From Rhodococcus rhodnii NBRC 100604 (GTDB taxonomy: Bacteria > Actinomycetota > Actinomycetes > Mycobacteriales > Mycobacteriaceae): a stretch of DNA of 64,000 bases. The position numbers and the translations under genes were made by a program. Shown piece by piece: positions 33,976-42,690 of the stretch; the stretch's first letter is position 1; the number at the start of each line of letters is the position of its first letter. Below the pieces are notes generated by a model, which saw only the letters and a list, made by a program, of their open reading frames with translations, did no database searches and was not told the DNA's origin. Location of the stretch: contig NZ_BCXD01000018.1 in NCBI RefSeq assembly GCF_001894925.1, forward strand, positions 1 through 64,000, written 5' to 3'.

Positions 33976-35061
33976 TCAGAGCTGTGAGGCTGTTGTCGCG
34001 ATGATCGACCGGTCCGCCTCGCCGAGCCGGTCGGACGCGAGGTCGGCCTGGTGCCAGAACGGGTACCGGATCGGTGGTGGCGCAGTCGCCGAAATCTGCT
34101 GTACATCGGACTCGTCGAGGGTCAGCGTCGTCGCGCCTAGCGAGTCGGTCAGTTGCTCGGCAGTGCGTGCTCCGACGACGACGTTGGTCACGCCCGGTCG
34201 CGTGAGCAGCCATGCCAGCGCGACCTGCGTAATGGTGGCGTTGCTCCTGGCAGCGACGTCCTCGAGCGCGTCGACGACCTGAAAGACCTTCTCCCGGTCC
34301 GGAATGCGAAGGTCGGTGCCGTCGCCGTCGACGAGCCGCGCGCCGGATTCCGGCTGCCGGTCGCGACGGTACTTGCCTGTCAGCAGACCCATACCGACCG
34401 GACTCCACGGCTGAGACCCGATGCCCTGGTCGAGGGCGGCGGGGATCATCTCGTACTCCGCCTCGCGCGCGGCAGCGTTGTAATAGATCTGCTGCGCCAC
34501 CGGCTTGACGAAGCCGTGCCGCTCGCACACCATCAGTGCCTTCATGAGCTGCCACGACGTGTAATTGGAGACGCCGTAGTAGCGGATCTTCCCGGACCGG
34601 ACCAGGGCGTCCATGGTCCCCATCGCTTCCTCGAGCGGCGTCTGGCCATCCCATTCGTGCAGGTAGTAGAGGTCCAGGTGGTCGCGTCCGAGCCGGCTCA
34701 GCGTCTTGTCGATCTGGTCCAGGATGTGCCAGCGTGAGTGGCCGCCGTCGTTGGGCCCGTCGCCGACCACCATGCGCACCTTCGACGTGACGAGGAGGCG
34801 GTCGAAATCCCGGGACGACGCGAGCGCCTGCCCCAGAACCTCTTCGGCGACGCCGAGCGAATACATGTTGGCGACGTCCACCATGGTGACTCCGGCGTCG
34901 AGAGCGATCCGCAGCAGTTCGGTGGCGCCGTCGACGTCGACATGGCCCATGTGCTCCATGCCGTGGGCGCCGCCGAAGGTGATCGCGCCGAGAGTGAGTG
35001 GACTCACGCGCAACCCGCAGGTGGGCGAAAGTTGGCGTACGTCATTCGAGTTCGTGGTCAT
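33976..35061 (-). CDS. Aldo/keto reductase
   Basis: 361-residue NADPH-dependent TIM-barrel oxidoreductase. The catalytic tetrad Asp62, Tyr67, Lys94 and His135 is visible in D-V-A-N-M-Y, T-S-K-V-R-M and Y-Y-L-H-E-W-D. Cofactor-binding V-V-V-G-A-R-T-A-E-Q-L lies near the C-terminus. The ATG at 35061 has a good GGAGG site 8 bases upstream, which argues for its own initiation. The frame upstream is, however, open all the way through an AlkB-type domain with no stop (see next entry). Substrate unknown; similar proteins reduce aldehydes and ketones. Confidence 0.85.
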   Translation of the reverse strand: MTTNSNDVRQLSPTCGLRVSPLTLGAITFGGAHGMEHMGHVDVDGATELLRIALDAGVTMVDVANMYSLGVAEEVLGQALASSRDFDRLLVTSKVRMVVGDGPNDGGHSRWHILDQIDKTLSRLGRDHLDLYYLHEWDGQTPLEEAMGTMDALVRSGKIRYYGVSNYTSWQLMKALMVCERHGFVKPVAQQIYYNAAAREAEYEMIPAALDQGIGSQPWSPVGMGLLTGKYRRDRQPESGARLVDGDGTDLRIPDREKVFQVVDALEDVAARSNATITQVALAWLLTRPGVTNVVVGARTAEQLTDSLGATTLTLDESDVQQISATAPPPIRYPFWHQADLASDRLGEADRSIIATTASQL

Positions 35062-35760
35062 GGCCGATCCTCCGAGCCGGGAAGTCGCTGGTGGTCGAGC
35101 AAGCACGTTTACCGCTTCCGACGATACGTGAGCGGGCGCGTGGCCGGGGTCTCGTTCGACGGGGGAACCGCGGGGCCGGCGCCAGCCGTCGAGTCCAGTC
35201 ATCCGCATCGTGATGTTGATGCGGCCGGTATCCAGCCCGCAGCCCTCCGGTGCTGTGAACGGGTGGATGCGGGTCACGCCGTGGTACGCGAGGCGTGACG
35301 CGCCGCCGAAGACGAACAGGTCGCCCGAGTGCAGTGGCAGGTCCGTGTACGGCTTGTTCCGGTTCGCCGTGTTGCCGAACCGGAAGGTGCACGCGCTGCC
35401 GATGGACAGCGACACCACCGGGGCGAGTGAGCGTTCGTCCTTGTCCTGGTGCATCCCCATGCGGGCGTCGTCGTCGTAGTAGTTCGCCAGCGCCACATCG
35501 GGTGTGTAGGAGTCTGTTTCGCGCTCCGAGTACCCGGCCTCGGCGAGGGCGCGCCGGCCGAGGCACACGGTCCGCGCCGACATCCGGTGACCGCGGACGG
35601 CAGCGGACCGGATCGGAACCGGCCCGCTCGTCCATTCCTCGAATCGGCGGACGAGCCACGCCTGCTGTTCGAGCGTGAGCCAAGCGGGGACGAGGGCGGC
35701 GCCGTCCGCGGGCCGGATCGGCTCACGGTGCACCGGTTCGTCGCCGAACAGCATCATCAT
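35062..35760 (-). CDS. alkB: AlkB-type alpha-ketoglutarate-dependent dioxygenase, no stop before aldo/keto reductase
   Basis: Repair dioxygenase that removes alkyl lesions from DNA/RNA using Fe(II) and 2-oxoglutarate. Fe ligands His104, Asp106 (M-H-Q-D-K-D) and His160 (Y-H-G-V-T-R) are present, as is the 2-oxoglutarate clamp R180-I-N-I-T-M-R186, equivalent to E. coli AlkB His131/Asp133/His187 and Arg204/Arg210. A triple ATG (35760, 35757, 35754) follows a GAGG site. The domain should end near residue 192, but no stop occurs. The frame runs through ~40 Pro/Arg-rich residues straight into the aldo/keto reductase (594 residues in all). Either a fusion, or the stop was lost by mutation or sequence error; a one-base shift would end it within ~30 residues. 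Confidence 0.8.
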
Positions 35761-35789
35761 CGAATCCTCGCACGCCGCCCGCCTGCGCC

Positions 35790-35924
35790 TCACGCTCCCG
35801 GTTTGGTGTCCACGCTGACCCTGCTGGGGGAGCGTGAGCGCGAATCGGGGAGCGTTCGAGCCGGCACCGGCGCGGTCTTCGCGATGGCGGGACGTAGAAG
35901 TTCGCGTCGATCGGCCTCGGTCAT
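35790..35924 (-). CDS. Possible small protein divergent from clpB
   Basis: 44 residues beginning M-T-E-A-D-R-R-E-L-L, basic and Ser/Arg/Pro-rich towards the end. Support is mainly the very strong GGGAGGGGGA ribosome-binding site about 7 bases before the ATG at 35924, and its place directly across the HAIR operators from clpB. If real, it would be HspR-controlled too. Short length and high GC make a chance frame possible. Confidence 0.35.
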   Translation of the reverse strand: MTEADRRELLRPAIAKTAPVPARTLPDSRSRSPSRVSVDTKPGA

Positions 35925-35976
35925 GGCTGATCCCCCTCCCGAACCGAGAATCCAGCACTCGACCACCGCACACGGA

Positions 35977-35997
35977 CTTGAGCGGAACAGACTCAAG
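35977..35997. promoter_or_regulatory. HAIR operator 1 of clpB
   Basis: CTTGAGC-N7-ACTCAAG, the same half-sites as the dnaK HAIR. It lies in the 328-bp gap between alkB and clpB, 92 bases before the clpB start. Expected HspR binding site. The rest of this gap holds the second HAIR, a possible 44-residue gene on the minus strand and otherwise nothing I recognise. Confidence 0.9.
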
Positions 35998-36030
35998 CTG
36001 CTGAGCGTTGTGCATACCGACACACGTATA

Positions 36031-36051
36031 CTTGCGCGCACTACGCTCAAG
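36031..36051. promoter_or_regulatory. HAIR operator 2 of clpB
   Basis: CTTGCGC-N7-GCTCAAG, a slightly degenerate HAIR extended by flanking ATA/TAT into ATACTTG...CAAGTAT (36028-36054). It is centred 54 bp from HAIR 1, about five helical turns, so two HspR dimers would sit on the same face of the DNA. It lies 37 bases before the clpB GTG. Confidence 0.8.
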
Positions 36052-36088
36052 TATGCGGACAACAGCATCATTGCCAGAGAGGTGACCA

Positions 36089-38641
36089 GTGGATTCGTTC
36101 ACTCCTACGACCAAGACTCAGGCTGCGATGACGGCTGCTCTCCAGTCGGCGTCGCAGGCGGGAAACCCGGACATCCGGCCCGCCCACCTTCTGGTGGCCC
36201 TGCTCGAACAGACCGACGGCATCGCCGGCCCGCTGCTGCAGGCCGTCGGCGTCGATCCCGCCGTCGTGCTCGGCGAGGCGAAGCGACTCGTCGACACCCT
36301 GCCGCGCGCCACGGGCGCGACGACCACCCCGCAACTCGGTCGCGAAGCCCTCGCCGCGATCACCTCGGCGCAGCATCTCGCCACCGAGATGGACGACGAG
36401 TACGTCTCCACCGAGCACCTCATGGTCGGCCTGGCCGAGGGCGACACCGACGTCTCCCGCCTCCTCGTGCGCCACGGCGCGACGCCCGGCGCACTGCGCG
36501 ACGCCTTCACGACGGTGCGCGGCAGCGCGCGCGTCACGAGCCCCGATCCCGAAGGCTCGTACCAGGCCCTGGAGAAGTATTCGACGGACCTCACCGCCCG
36601 CGCGCGTGACGGTGAACTCGACCCGGTCATCGGACGCGACACCGAGATTCGCCGCGTCGTCCAGGTGCTGAGCCGGCGCACCAAGAACAATCCCGTCCTC
36701 ATCGGTGAGCCCGGTGTCGGCAAGACTGCGATCGTCGAGGGCCTCGCGCAGCGCATCGTCGCCGGCGACGTCCCGGAGTCGTTGCGGAGCAAGACCGTCA
36801 TCGCGCTCGATCTCGGCTCGATGGTCGCGGGTGCGAAGTATCGCGGCGAGTTCGAAGAGCGCCTCAAGGCCGTCCTGGACGACATCAAAGCATCTGCGGG
36901 ACAAGTCATCACGTTCATCGACGAGCTCCACACGATCGTCGGGGCCGGTGCGACGGGCGAGTCGGCGATGGACGCCGGCAACATGATCAAGCCGATGCTC
37001 GCGCGCGGCGAGCTGCGGCTCGTCGGCGCGACCACCCTCGAGGAGTACCGCAAGTACATCGAGAAGGACGCCGCGCTCGAACGCCGGTTCCAGCAGGTCT
37101 ACGTCGGCGAACCCTCGGTCGAGGACACCATCGGCATCCTCCGTGGCCTCAAGGAGCGCTACGAGGTGCACCACGGCGTCCGCATCACCGACTCCGCGCT
37201 CGTCTCCGCGGCGACCCTCTCCGACCGCTACATCACCTCGCGGTTCCTGCCCGACAAGGCGATCGACCTCGTCGACGAGGCCGCGTCGCGGTTGCGCATG
37301 GAGATCGACTCGCGGCCCGTCGAGATCGACGAGGTCGAACGCATCGTGCGTCGCCTCGAGATCGAGGAGGTCGCCCTCGAGAAGGAGACCGACGCCGCGT
37401 CGCAGGACCGCCTGGTCAAGCTGCGGCAGGAACTTGCTGACGAACGTGAGAAGCTCGCGCAGCTGAGCACCCGCTGGCAGAACGAGAAGCAGGCCATCGA
37501 CTCGGTTCGCGTCCTCAAGGAACAGCTCGAATCGCTGCGCGGCGAATCCGAGCGGGCCGAACGCGACGGCGACCTCGGCAAGGCCGCCGAGCTGCGCTAC
37601 GGACGAATCCCGCAGTTGGAGAAGGAACTCGACGCCGCATCGCGCGAGTCGGCGGCCGATATGGCAGGTGACGTCATGCTCAAGGAGGAGGTCGGGCCCG
37701 ACGACGTCGCGGACGTCGTCGCTGCCTGGACCGGCATCCCCGCGGGCCGCATGATGGAGGGCGAGACAGCGAAACTCCTGCGGATGGAAGACGAACTCGG
37801 CAAGCGTGTCGTCGGCCAGCAGGCCGCCGTCGCCGCGGTGTCGGACGCCGTGCGCCGCGCGCGTGCGGGCATCGCGGACCCGAACCGCCCCACGGGCTCG
37901 TTCATGTTCCTCGGCCCCACCGGTGTCGGCAAGACCGAACTCGCGAAAGCCCTCGCGGACTTCCTGTTCGACGACGAGCGTGCGATGGTCCGCATCGACA
38001 TGTCCGAGTACGGCGAGAAGCACTCCGTCGCCCGCCTTGTCGGTGCCCCTCCCGGCTACGTCGGGTACGAGGCCGGGGGCCAGCTGACCGAGGCAGTGCG
38101 GCGCCGTCCGTACACGGTGGTGCTGTTCGACGAGATCGAGAAGGCCCACCCGGATGTTTTCGACGTGCTGCTGCAGGTCCTCGACGAGGGACGGCTCACG
38201 GACGGTCAGGGGAGGACGGTCGACTTCCGCAACACGATCCTCATCCTCACCTCGAACCTCGGTGCCGGCGGCACCAAGGATCACGTGATGGAGGCCGTGC
38301 GGTCGGCGTTCAAGCCGGAGTTCGTCAACCGGCTCGACGACGTCGTCGTCTTCGATCCGCTCTCGGAGGAGCAGCTCGAGCAGATCGTCGACATCCAGCT
38401 CGCGCAGCTGCAGCAGCGGCTGGCGGCCCGCCGTCTGACGCTCGACGTCTCGCCGTCGGCGCGATTCTGGCTCGCCGTGCGCGGGTACGACCCGCTGTAC
38501 GGCGCGCGGCCGCTGCGTCGCCTGATCCAGCAGGCGATCGGCGACCAGCTCGCCAAGAAACTGCTGGCAGGAGAGGTCGTGGACGGCGACACCGTCGCCG
38601 TCACCGTCTCGGAGGACGGTGACCATCTCCTGATCGGCTGA
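36089..38641 (+). CDS. clpB: ATP-dependent disaggregase ClpB
   Basis: 850-residue hexameric AAA+ unfoldase that rescues aggregates with DnaK/DnaJ/GrpE. Paired Clp-N repeats span about 5-145. The first AAA domain has Walker A GEPGVGKT at 206-213, and a coiled-coil M domain follows at about 400-530. The second AAA domain has Walker A GPTGVGKT at 609-616, and the C-terminal domain includes [15 protein letters not shown] start at 36089 with [10 protein letters not shown], as in mycobacterial ClpB. Controlled by two HAIR sites and followed by a strong terminator. Confidence 0.98.
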   Translation: MDSFTPTTKTQAAMTAALQSASQAGNPDIRPAHLLVALLEQTDGIAGPLLQAVGVDPAVVLGEAKRLVDTLPRATGATTTPQLGREALAAITSAQHLATEMDDEYVSTEHLMVGLAEGDTDVSRLLVRHGATPGALRDAFTTVRGSARVTSPDPEGSYQALEKYSTDLTARARDGELDPVIGRDTEIRRVVQVLSRRTKNNPVLIGEPGVGKTAIVEGLAQRIVAGDVPESLRSKTVIALDLGSMVAGAKYRGEFEERLKAVLDDIKASAGQVITFIDELHTIVGAGATGESAMDAGNMIKPMLARGELRLVGATTLEEYRKYIEKDAALERRFQQVYVGEPSVEDTIGILRGLKERYEVHHGVRITDSALVSAATLSDRYITSRFLPDKAIDLVDEAASRLRMEIDSRPVEIDEVERIVRRLEIEEVALEKETDAASQDRLVKLRQELADEREKLAQLSTRWQNEKQAIDSVRVLKEQLESLRGESERAERDGDLGKAAELRYGRIPQLEKELDAASRESAADMAGDVMLKEEVGPDDVADVVAAWTGIPAGRMMEGETAKLLRMEDELGKRVVGQQAAVAAVSDAVRRARAGIADPNRPTGSFMFLGPTGVGKTELAKALADFLFDDERAMVRIDMSEYGEKHSVARLVGAPPGYVGYEAGGQLTEAVRRRPYTVVLFDEIEKAHPDVFDVLLQVLDEGRLTDGQGRTVDFRNTILILTSNLGAGGTKDHVMEAVRSAFKPEFVNRLDDVVVFDPLSEEQLEQIVDIQLAQLQQRLAARRLTLDVSPSARFWLAVRGYDPLYGARPLRRLIQQAIGDQLAKKLLAGEVVDGDTVAVTVSEDGDHLLIG

Positions 38642-38648
38642 CCTCGAC

Positions 38649-38685
38649 CACCCGTGTGCCCCGCTCTGTGCGGGGCACACGGGTG
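38649..38685 (+). terminator. Terminator hairpin after clpB
   Basis: Perfect 16-bp stem CACCCGTGTGCCCCGC / GCGGGGCACACGGGTG with loop TCTGT, starting 8 bases after the clpB stop. No T-tract follows, as is usual for many actinobacterial terminators. Confidence 0.8.
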
Positions 38686-38743
38686 TGCGCTCTCAGAGAA
38701 TTCTCGAGCACACGGCCTACGGTCGGCAGGGGAGGATCGAGAC

Positions 38744-39616
38744 ATGAGCAACGACGACCGCGACCGGCGGACACCGCAGGAACGCGCCTACGACGTCGAC
38801 GAGACACGGGACGACGACCGGACGCAGCAGTTCGATCGCCCCGGCGACCACGACGGCCCGACGCAGCAGTTCCCTGCCGCGCCGACCGAGCAGTACGGGC
38901 AGCCGACCGAGCAGTACCCGTCGGGGCCGACCCAGCAGTTCGGGGCGCAGCCCGGTCACCAGCCGACCCAGCAGTACCCCGTCTACGGTCAGCCGCCGGT
39001 CTTCCCCGGTGAGCAGGGCCCGTATGCGCCGCCGCCCGGCCCGCCGCAGGGGCCGGGCCCCGGCGATCCGGGAGGGCCGGGTGGCGGCGACGGCGGCGGT
39101 CCGAAGAAGCCGTGGGGCAAGTGGATCGCGATCGCCGGTGCCGCCCTCGTGCTGATCGTCCTCGTGCTGACGGGCGCCGCGATGCTCGGCTCGAACACCG
39201 GTGGCGGCGGGGGCACGGCGTCGCCACCCGTGACGCAGCTGCCGCAACAGACCACGACGACGGCGCCGCCCACGACGACGCCACCGCCGACAACGCCGGG
39301 CGAGGACTCGCCCGGACTGAGCATTCCGCCGCTCGACGAACTGCCGGGCGGTCTCGGCGACGCGCTGGGCGGGGTCGGCGGTGCCGCCGGGTCCATCGTG
39401 TCCAACAACGGCGGGGCGATCGTCCTCGACGCGATGGGCGGCGCGCAGATCACCGTGACCATCACCCCCGACACGCGGTTCGTCTCGCTGGGTGGCGGAA
39501 CGATCGCCGACCTGCCGCCCGGAGCGAACATCGCGGTGCAGGGATCGGCCGTCGAGAACGGGGCGATGACGGCCGACACCGTCATCGCGACCGACATCTC
39601 ACTCGGTGGCAACTGA
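38744..39616 (+). CDS. Membrane-anchored protein with TQ-rich cytoplasmic repeats and extracellular DUF5666-like domain
   Basis: 290 residues. The N-terminal ~110 are disordered, with short repeats (T-Q-Q-F three times, P-T-E-Q-Y twice, P-T-Q-Q-Y) in Pro/Gly/Gln-rich sequence. One membrane helix (W-I-A-I-A-G-A-A-L-V-L-I-V-L-V-L) lies near 125-147. A Thr/Pro-rich external spacer leads to a C-terminal ~80-residue beta domain (V-L-D-A-M-G-G-A-Q-I-T-V-T-I-T-P-D-T-R-F) resembling DUF5666. The regularly spaced Thr could be Ser/Thr-kinase targets read by FHA domains, as in other mycobacterial cell-envelope proteins; this is inference. ATG at 38744. Confidence 0.8.
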   Translation: MSNDDRDRRTPQERAYDVDETRDDDRTQQFDRPGDHDGPTQQFPAAPTEQYGQPTEQYPSGPTQQFGAQPGHQPTQQYPVYGQPPVFPGEQGPYAPPPGPPQGPGPGDPGGPGGGDGGGPKKPWGKWIAIAGAALVLIVLVLTGAAMLGSNTGGGGGTASPPVTQLPQQTTTTAPPTTTPPPTTPGEDSPGLSIPPLDELPGGLGDALGGVGGAAGSIVSNNGGAIVLDAMGGAQITVTITPDTRFVSLGGGTIADLPPGANIAVQGSAVENGAMTADTVIATDISLGGN

Positions 39617-39671
39617 CCTGCTCACCGGCGTCCGTGACGGCCCGCCTCCGGCTTCGCTAGGCTGAGCAGCG

Positions 39672-40571
39672 ATGACTCTCCTGTGGTTCGGCCTCGCTGC
39701 GCTCGCGCTCGTGGGTGCCGTCGTGTTGCTGTACATCGACCGCACTCGGCGATCGCAATCGGGCCGTGTCCGCGAGATCTGGGCGAAGGCGCAGGGATAC
39801 GACTATCGCGCCGAGGAACCGCACCTCGCGTCGCGTTTCCACCGTGCGGCGATGTCGAAGAAGGAGCACGACGTCGCGCAGGCTGTCGTGCGCGGGACGC
39901 GGCGCGGCGAGACGTTCGTGCTGTTCGACATCGAGGACAGCTTCACCGTCGTCGCCGTCGAGCGCCCGCTCGGCTCCGGCGTGGACATCGACCTGCGGCA
40001 GAAGTCGGCACCCGCGCCGAGGGATGCCGATCTCGAACTGCTCGGTGCGATCGGCGACCGCGTGATCTTCGCGACCGAACCGGAGATCGCGCGCCGCGCG
40101 TGCGATCAGCGGATGGTGGCGTTCACCGACACGATTCCGGACACCGTCGGGATGCTGTGGAGCGAGGGGAAGTGGACGCTCGGCACGGTTCCGATCGGCG
40201 CCGGTGGCCGTGACTGGGACCGCGCGATCGAGACCGTCGCGCGCCTGTCGGGAATCCTCCACGTCCTGCCGCCCGAGGCGGAGCCGCGCGAGCTGCAGGG
40301 CGAGCGCCGCGATCCCGGCCGACCCGAACCGCGCCAGGAGCAGCGAAGCGAGCGGCCCAGGCCGGCGCCCGAGCAGCGGCCCGGCCCGCAGGTCGCGCAG
40401 CGCGAACCCGCACGTCGACATGCTCCTGCCGGAGCCCCGCGCACCACGGCGATGCCGCGCGGCGACCGTCCGGGCCCGGTGGACGCCGAGCGTCGGCAGC
40501 GTCGCGAGCCGGCGGGGCCGCGGCCAACGCCTCGTCCGCGCCCCGGTCGTCCCGAACCCGAGACGCGCTGA
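39672..40571 (+). CDS. Membrane-anchored conserved protein (Rv0383c-like), unknown function
   Basis: 299 residues. One N-terminal membrane helix (L-W-F-G-L-A-A-L-A-L-V-G-A-V-V-L-L-Y-I) is followed by a folded domain (about 30-200, including S-R-F-H-R-A-A-M and R-G-E-T-F-V-L-F-D-I). The C-terminal ~95 residues are Arg/Pro/Glu-rich and disordered. The position between clpB and pyrE matches M. tuberculosis Rv0383c (clpB Rv0384c, pyrE Rv0382c), supporting orthology. Function unknown in that family. Confidence 0.82.
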   Translation: MTLLWFGLAALALVGAVVLLYIDRTRRSQSGRVREIWAKAQGYDYRAEEPHLASRFHRAAMSKKEHDVAQAVVRGTRRGETFVLFDIEDSFTVVAVERPLGSGVDIDLRQKSAPAPRDADLELLGAIGDRVIFATEPEIARRACDQRMVAFTDTIPDTVGMLWSEGKWTLGTVPIGAGGRDWDRAIETVARLSGILHVLPPEAEPRELQGERRDPGRPEPRQEQRSERPRPAPEQRPGPQVAQREPARRHAPAGAPRTTAMPRGDRPGPVDAERRQRREPAGPRPTPRPRPGRPEPETR

Positions 40572-40616
40572 GCGAACCCGAGCCCCGGCGGCGTCGCTGC
40601 GATACGGTCATCGCCT

Positions 40617-41432
40617 ATGGCGACCACGCAACCGCATTCGCGGCCCGTCGCCGTCGTGACCGGCCCGACCTCGGGCATCGGCGCCGGCTTCGCGCGACGG
40701 CTCGCATCGCTCGGCTACGACCTCGTTCTCGTCGCGCGTGACACGCAGCGGCTGACGGAACTCGCCGACGACCTGCACGCGCGATACACCGCGCGCTGCG
40801 ACACGATCACCGCCGATCTCGCGACCGCCGAGGGCCGCGACGCCGTGGCGCAGCGACTGCACTCCGGCGTCGACGTCCTCGTCAACAACGCGGGCTTCGG
40901 GACGTCCGGGGAGTTCTGGACGCTCGACCCGGCGACCCTGCGCGCCCAGGTCGACGTCAACGTCACCGCCGTCGTCGAGCTCACCCGTGCCGCGCTCCCC
41001 GCGATGGTCGCGTCGGGCGGCGGGGCCGTCGTCAACGTCGCGAGCGTCGCCGGGCTGATCCCCGGCCGCGGCAGCACGTATCCGGCGAGCAAGGCGTACG
41101 TCGTGGCGTTCACGCGCGGACTCGTGGACGACCTCGACGGCACGGGCGTCGACGTCCTCGCGGTGTGTCCGGGACTGGTGCGCACCGAGTTCCACGATCG
41201 CGCGGGAATGGCGGCACCGCGCGTACCCGAGTTCCTGTGGCGCGACGTCGACGACGTCGTCGACACCGCACTCGAGGACCTGCGCAAAGGCAGGACGACG
41301 AGCATCGCGGGGCTCCCGTACAAGGCCGTCGTCGTCCTTGCACGCATCTTGCCCGTCGGCCTCGCGCACCGGGTCGCGCGGTTCGTGGTGCGACGGAGCA
41401 CCGGGACACGGCGCGGCACCACGCCGGAGTAG
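40617..41432 (+). CDS. SDR family NAD(P)-dependent oxidoreductase
   Basis: 271 residues of classical short-chain dehydrogenase: T-G-P-T-S-G-I-G near residue 15, N-N-A-G-F-G, and the catalytic Ser in V-A-S-V-A-G with Y-P-A-S-K-A. The R-D of V-A-R-D-T suggests NADPH preference. The C-terminal basic tail (R-R-S-T-G-T-R-R-G) follows a hydrophobic segment that may touch the membrane. It is 30 bp upstream of pyrE. Substrate unknown; the closest group includes DltE/YqjQ-like reductases. Confidence 0.88.
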   Translation: MATTQPHSRPVAVVTGPTSGIGAGFARRLASLGYDLVLVARDTQRLTELADDLHARYTARCDTITADLATAEGRDAVAQRLHSGVDVLVNNAGFGTSGEFWTLDPATLRAQVDVNVTAVVELTRAALPAMVASGGGAVVNVASVAGLIPGRGSTYPASKAYVVAFTRGLVDDLDGTGVDVLAVCPGLVRTEFHDRAGMAAPRVPEFLWRDVDDVVDTALEDLRKGRTTSIAGLPYKAVVVLARILPVGLAHRVARFVVRRSTGTRRGTTPE

Positions 41433-41461
41433 GGTTTCGAGGGCTGAGTAGGGTTTCGCTC

Positions 41462-41995
41462 ATGAGCGATCGTGAGGAACTCGCACGTCTGGTACGCGAA
41501 CTCGCCGTGGTCCACGGCAAGATCACACTCTCCTCGGGCAAGGAGGCCGACTACTACGTCGACCTCCGGCGCGCGACGCTGCACCACACGGCCGCGCCGC
41601 TGATCGGCGAGCAGATGCGGGAACTCGTCGCCGACTGGGAGTTCGACGCCGCGGGCGGTCTCACGATGGGTGCCGACCCGGTCGCGCTCGCGATCCTGCA
41701 CGCGCCCGGCCGGCCGATCGACGGCTTCGTCGTCCGCAAGGCCGCGAAGGCGCACGGTATGCAGCGTCGGATCGAAGGCCCCGACGTCGCGGGCCGCCGC
41801 GTCCTCGTCGTGGAGGACACGACGACGACGGGCAACTCGCCGCTCACGGCGATCCGCGCACTGCGTGACGCGGGCGCCGAGGTGGTCGGCGTGGCGACGG
41901 TCGTGGACCGCGAAACGGGTGCCGACGAGGTCATCCGGGCGGAAGGCGTCGAGTACCGCTCCCTTCTCGGGCTGGCCGATCTCGGGCTTGCCTGA
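41462..41995 (+). CDS. pyrE: Orotate phosphoribosyltransferase
   Basis: 177-residue enzyme joining orotate and PRPP to give OMP in pyrimidine synthesis. The PRPP-binding motif V-L-V-V-E-D-T-T-T-T-G is present, as are V-V-R-K-A-A-K-A-H-G (catalytic Lys loop) and the N-terminal S-S-G-K-E-A-D-Y-Y-V-D-L-R-R. The ATG at 41462 gives the usual short actinobacterial length; the upstream open frame is not homologous. It stands apart from other pyr genes, as in mycobacteria. Confidence 0.96.
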   Translation: MSDREELARLVRELAVVHGKITLSSGKEADYYVDLRRATLHHTAAPLIGEQMRELVADWEFDAAGGLTMGADPVALAILHAPGRPIDGFVVRKAAKAHGMQRRIEGPDVAGRRVLVVEDTTTTGNSPLTAIRALRDAGAEVVGVATVVDRETGADEVIRAEGVEYRSLLGLADLGLA

Positions 41996-42074
41996 CGCCG
42001 CGATATCGCTTCGCGCCAGGGGCCGCTCTGCAACGATGATGCGGACGGCGGCACCCGACGGCGGGAGTGGTGAC

Positions 42075-42668
42075 ATGGCAGTGGAGAACCCGTTCGCGGA
42101 CGACGCGGCGCGCGGTGACCTGTGGGAACAGGGCTTCCTCGCCGGCTTCGCGGCTCCCTCGGTGGAGCACGAGCGTTCCGTCGAGCCGGACCTGCTCGAG
42201 GCGTACCTCGAAGGCCAGGTCGCCGGTGCCCGGGCACGGCTCGCGCTGCCGCCCGACGTCGGAGGAGTCGGCGACGTCGACACCGAGATCCCTGCGGCGA
42301 ACGCCGCGTTCGAGTTCGGCGTGCACACACTCGGAAATCACGTGTTCGACCGCGTCTTTCCCGCTGCAGGGTCGATGACGGGGCTCGTCGGTGCCGTCGT
42401 GCATCCTTCGGTCGAGCCGACACTCGTGGCGGCGGACTGGGAAGGGCCGATGGACGGCCCCGACGAGAAGTACGTCGCCGTGTGCCCGCGTGACGATCAC
42501 GACGGCACAGGTGACGAGCACGGCTATTGGGCCGCGCCGGGGCGCGACTTCTTCTACGAGGTCATCGGCGATCTCGCGGCCCACGACCACGACGAGGCGT
42601 TCGTCGCGAGGTGCTCGCTCGCCGACGGCGGGACCGGAGCGATCTGGGTAGGGCCCGCGGGCGGCTGA
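42075..42668 (+). CDS. Conserved hypothetical protein
   Basis: 197 residues, acidic, without signal peptide or membrane helix. It begins M-A-V-E-N-P-F-A-D-D-A-A-R-G-D-L-W-E-Q-G-F. Notable are a central G-V-H-T-L-G-N-H-V-F-D and an acidic cluster (D-E-K-Y-V-A-V-C-P-R-D-D-H-D). No family recognised. A GTGGTG stretch lies just ahead of the ATG at 42075. It is 79 bp after pyrE and may be co-transcribed. Confidence 0.72.
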   Translation: MAVENPFADDAARGDLWEQGFLAGFAAPSVEHERSVEPDLLEAYLEGQVAGARARLALPPDVGGVGDVDTEIPAANAAFEFGVHTLGNHVFDRVFPAAGSMTGLVGAVVHPSVEPTLVAADWEGPMDGPDEKYVAVCPRDDHDGTGDEHGYWAAPGRDFFYEVIGDLAAHDHDEAFVARCSLADGGTGAIWVGPAGG

Positions 42669-42690
42669 GCGTCGCGGCGGTCCGCCGACC

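Noticed and set aside
35761-36114. Extension of the alkB frame upstream to 36114
   Set aside because: It would run through the HAIR operators and clpB start; the triple ATG at 35760 has a proper ribosome-binding site and family-like N-terminus.
36068-38680. An 870-codon minus-strand open frame opposite clpB, and similar long frames opposite dnaK (4175-6358) and kdpA/kdpB (55236-57287, 56927-59470)
   Set aside because: High GC removes stops from antisense frames; none shows a motif or signal, and all lie fully over strongly conserved genes.
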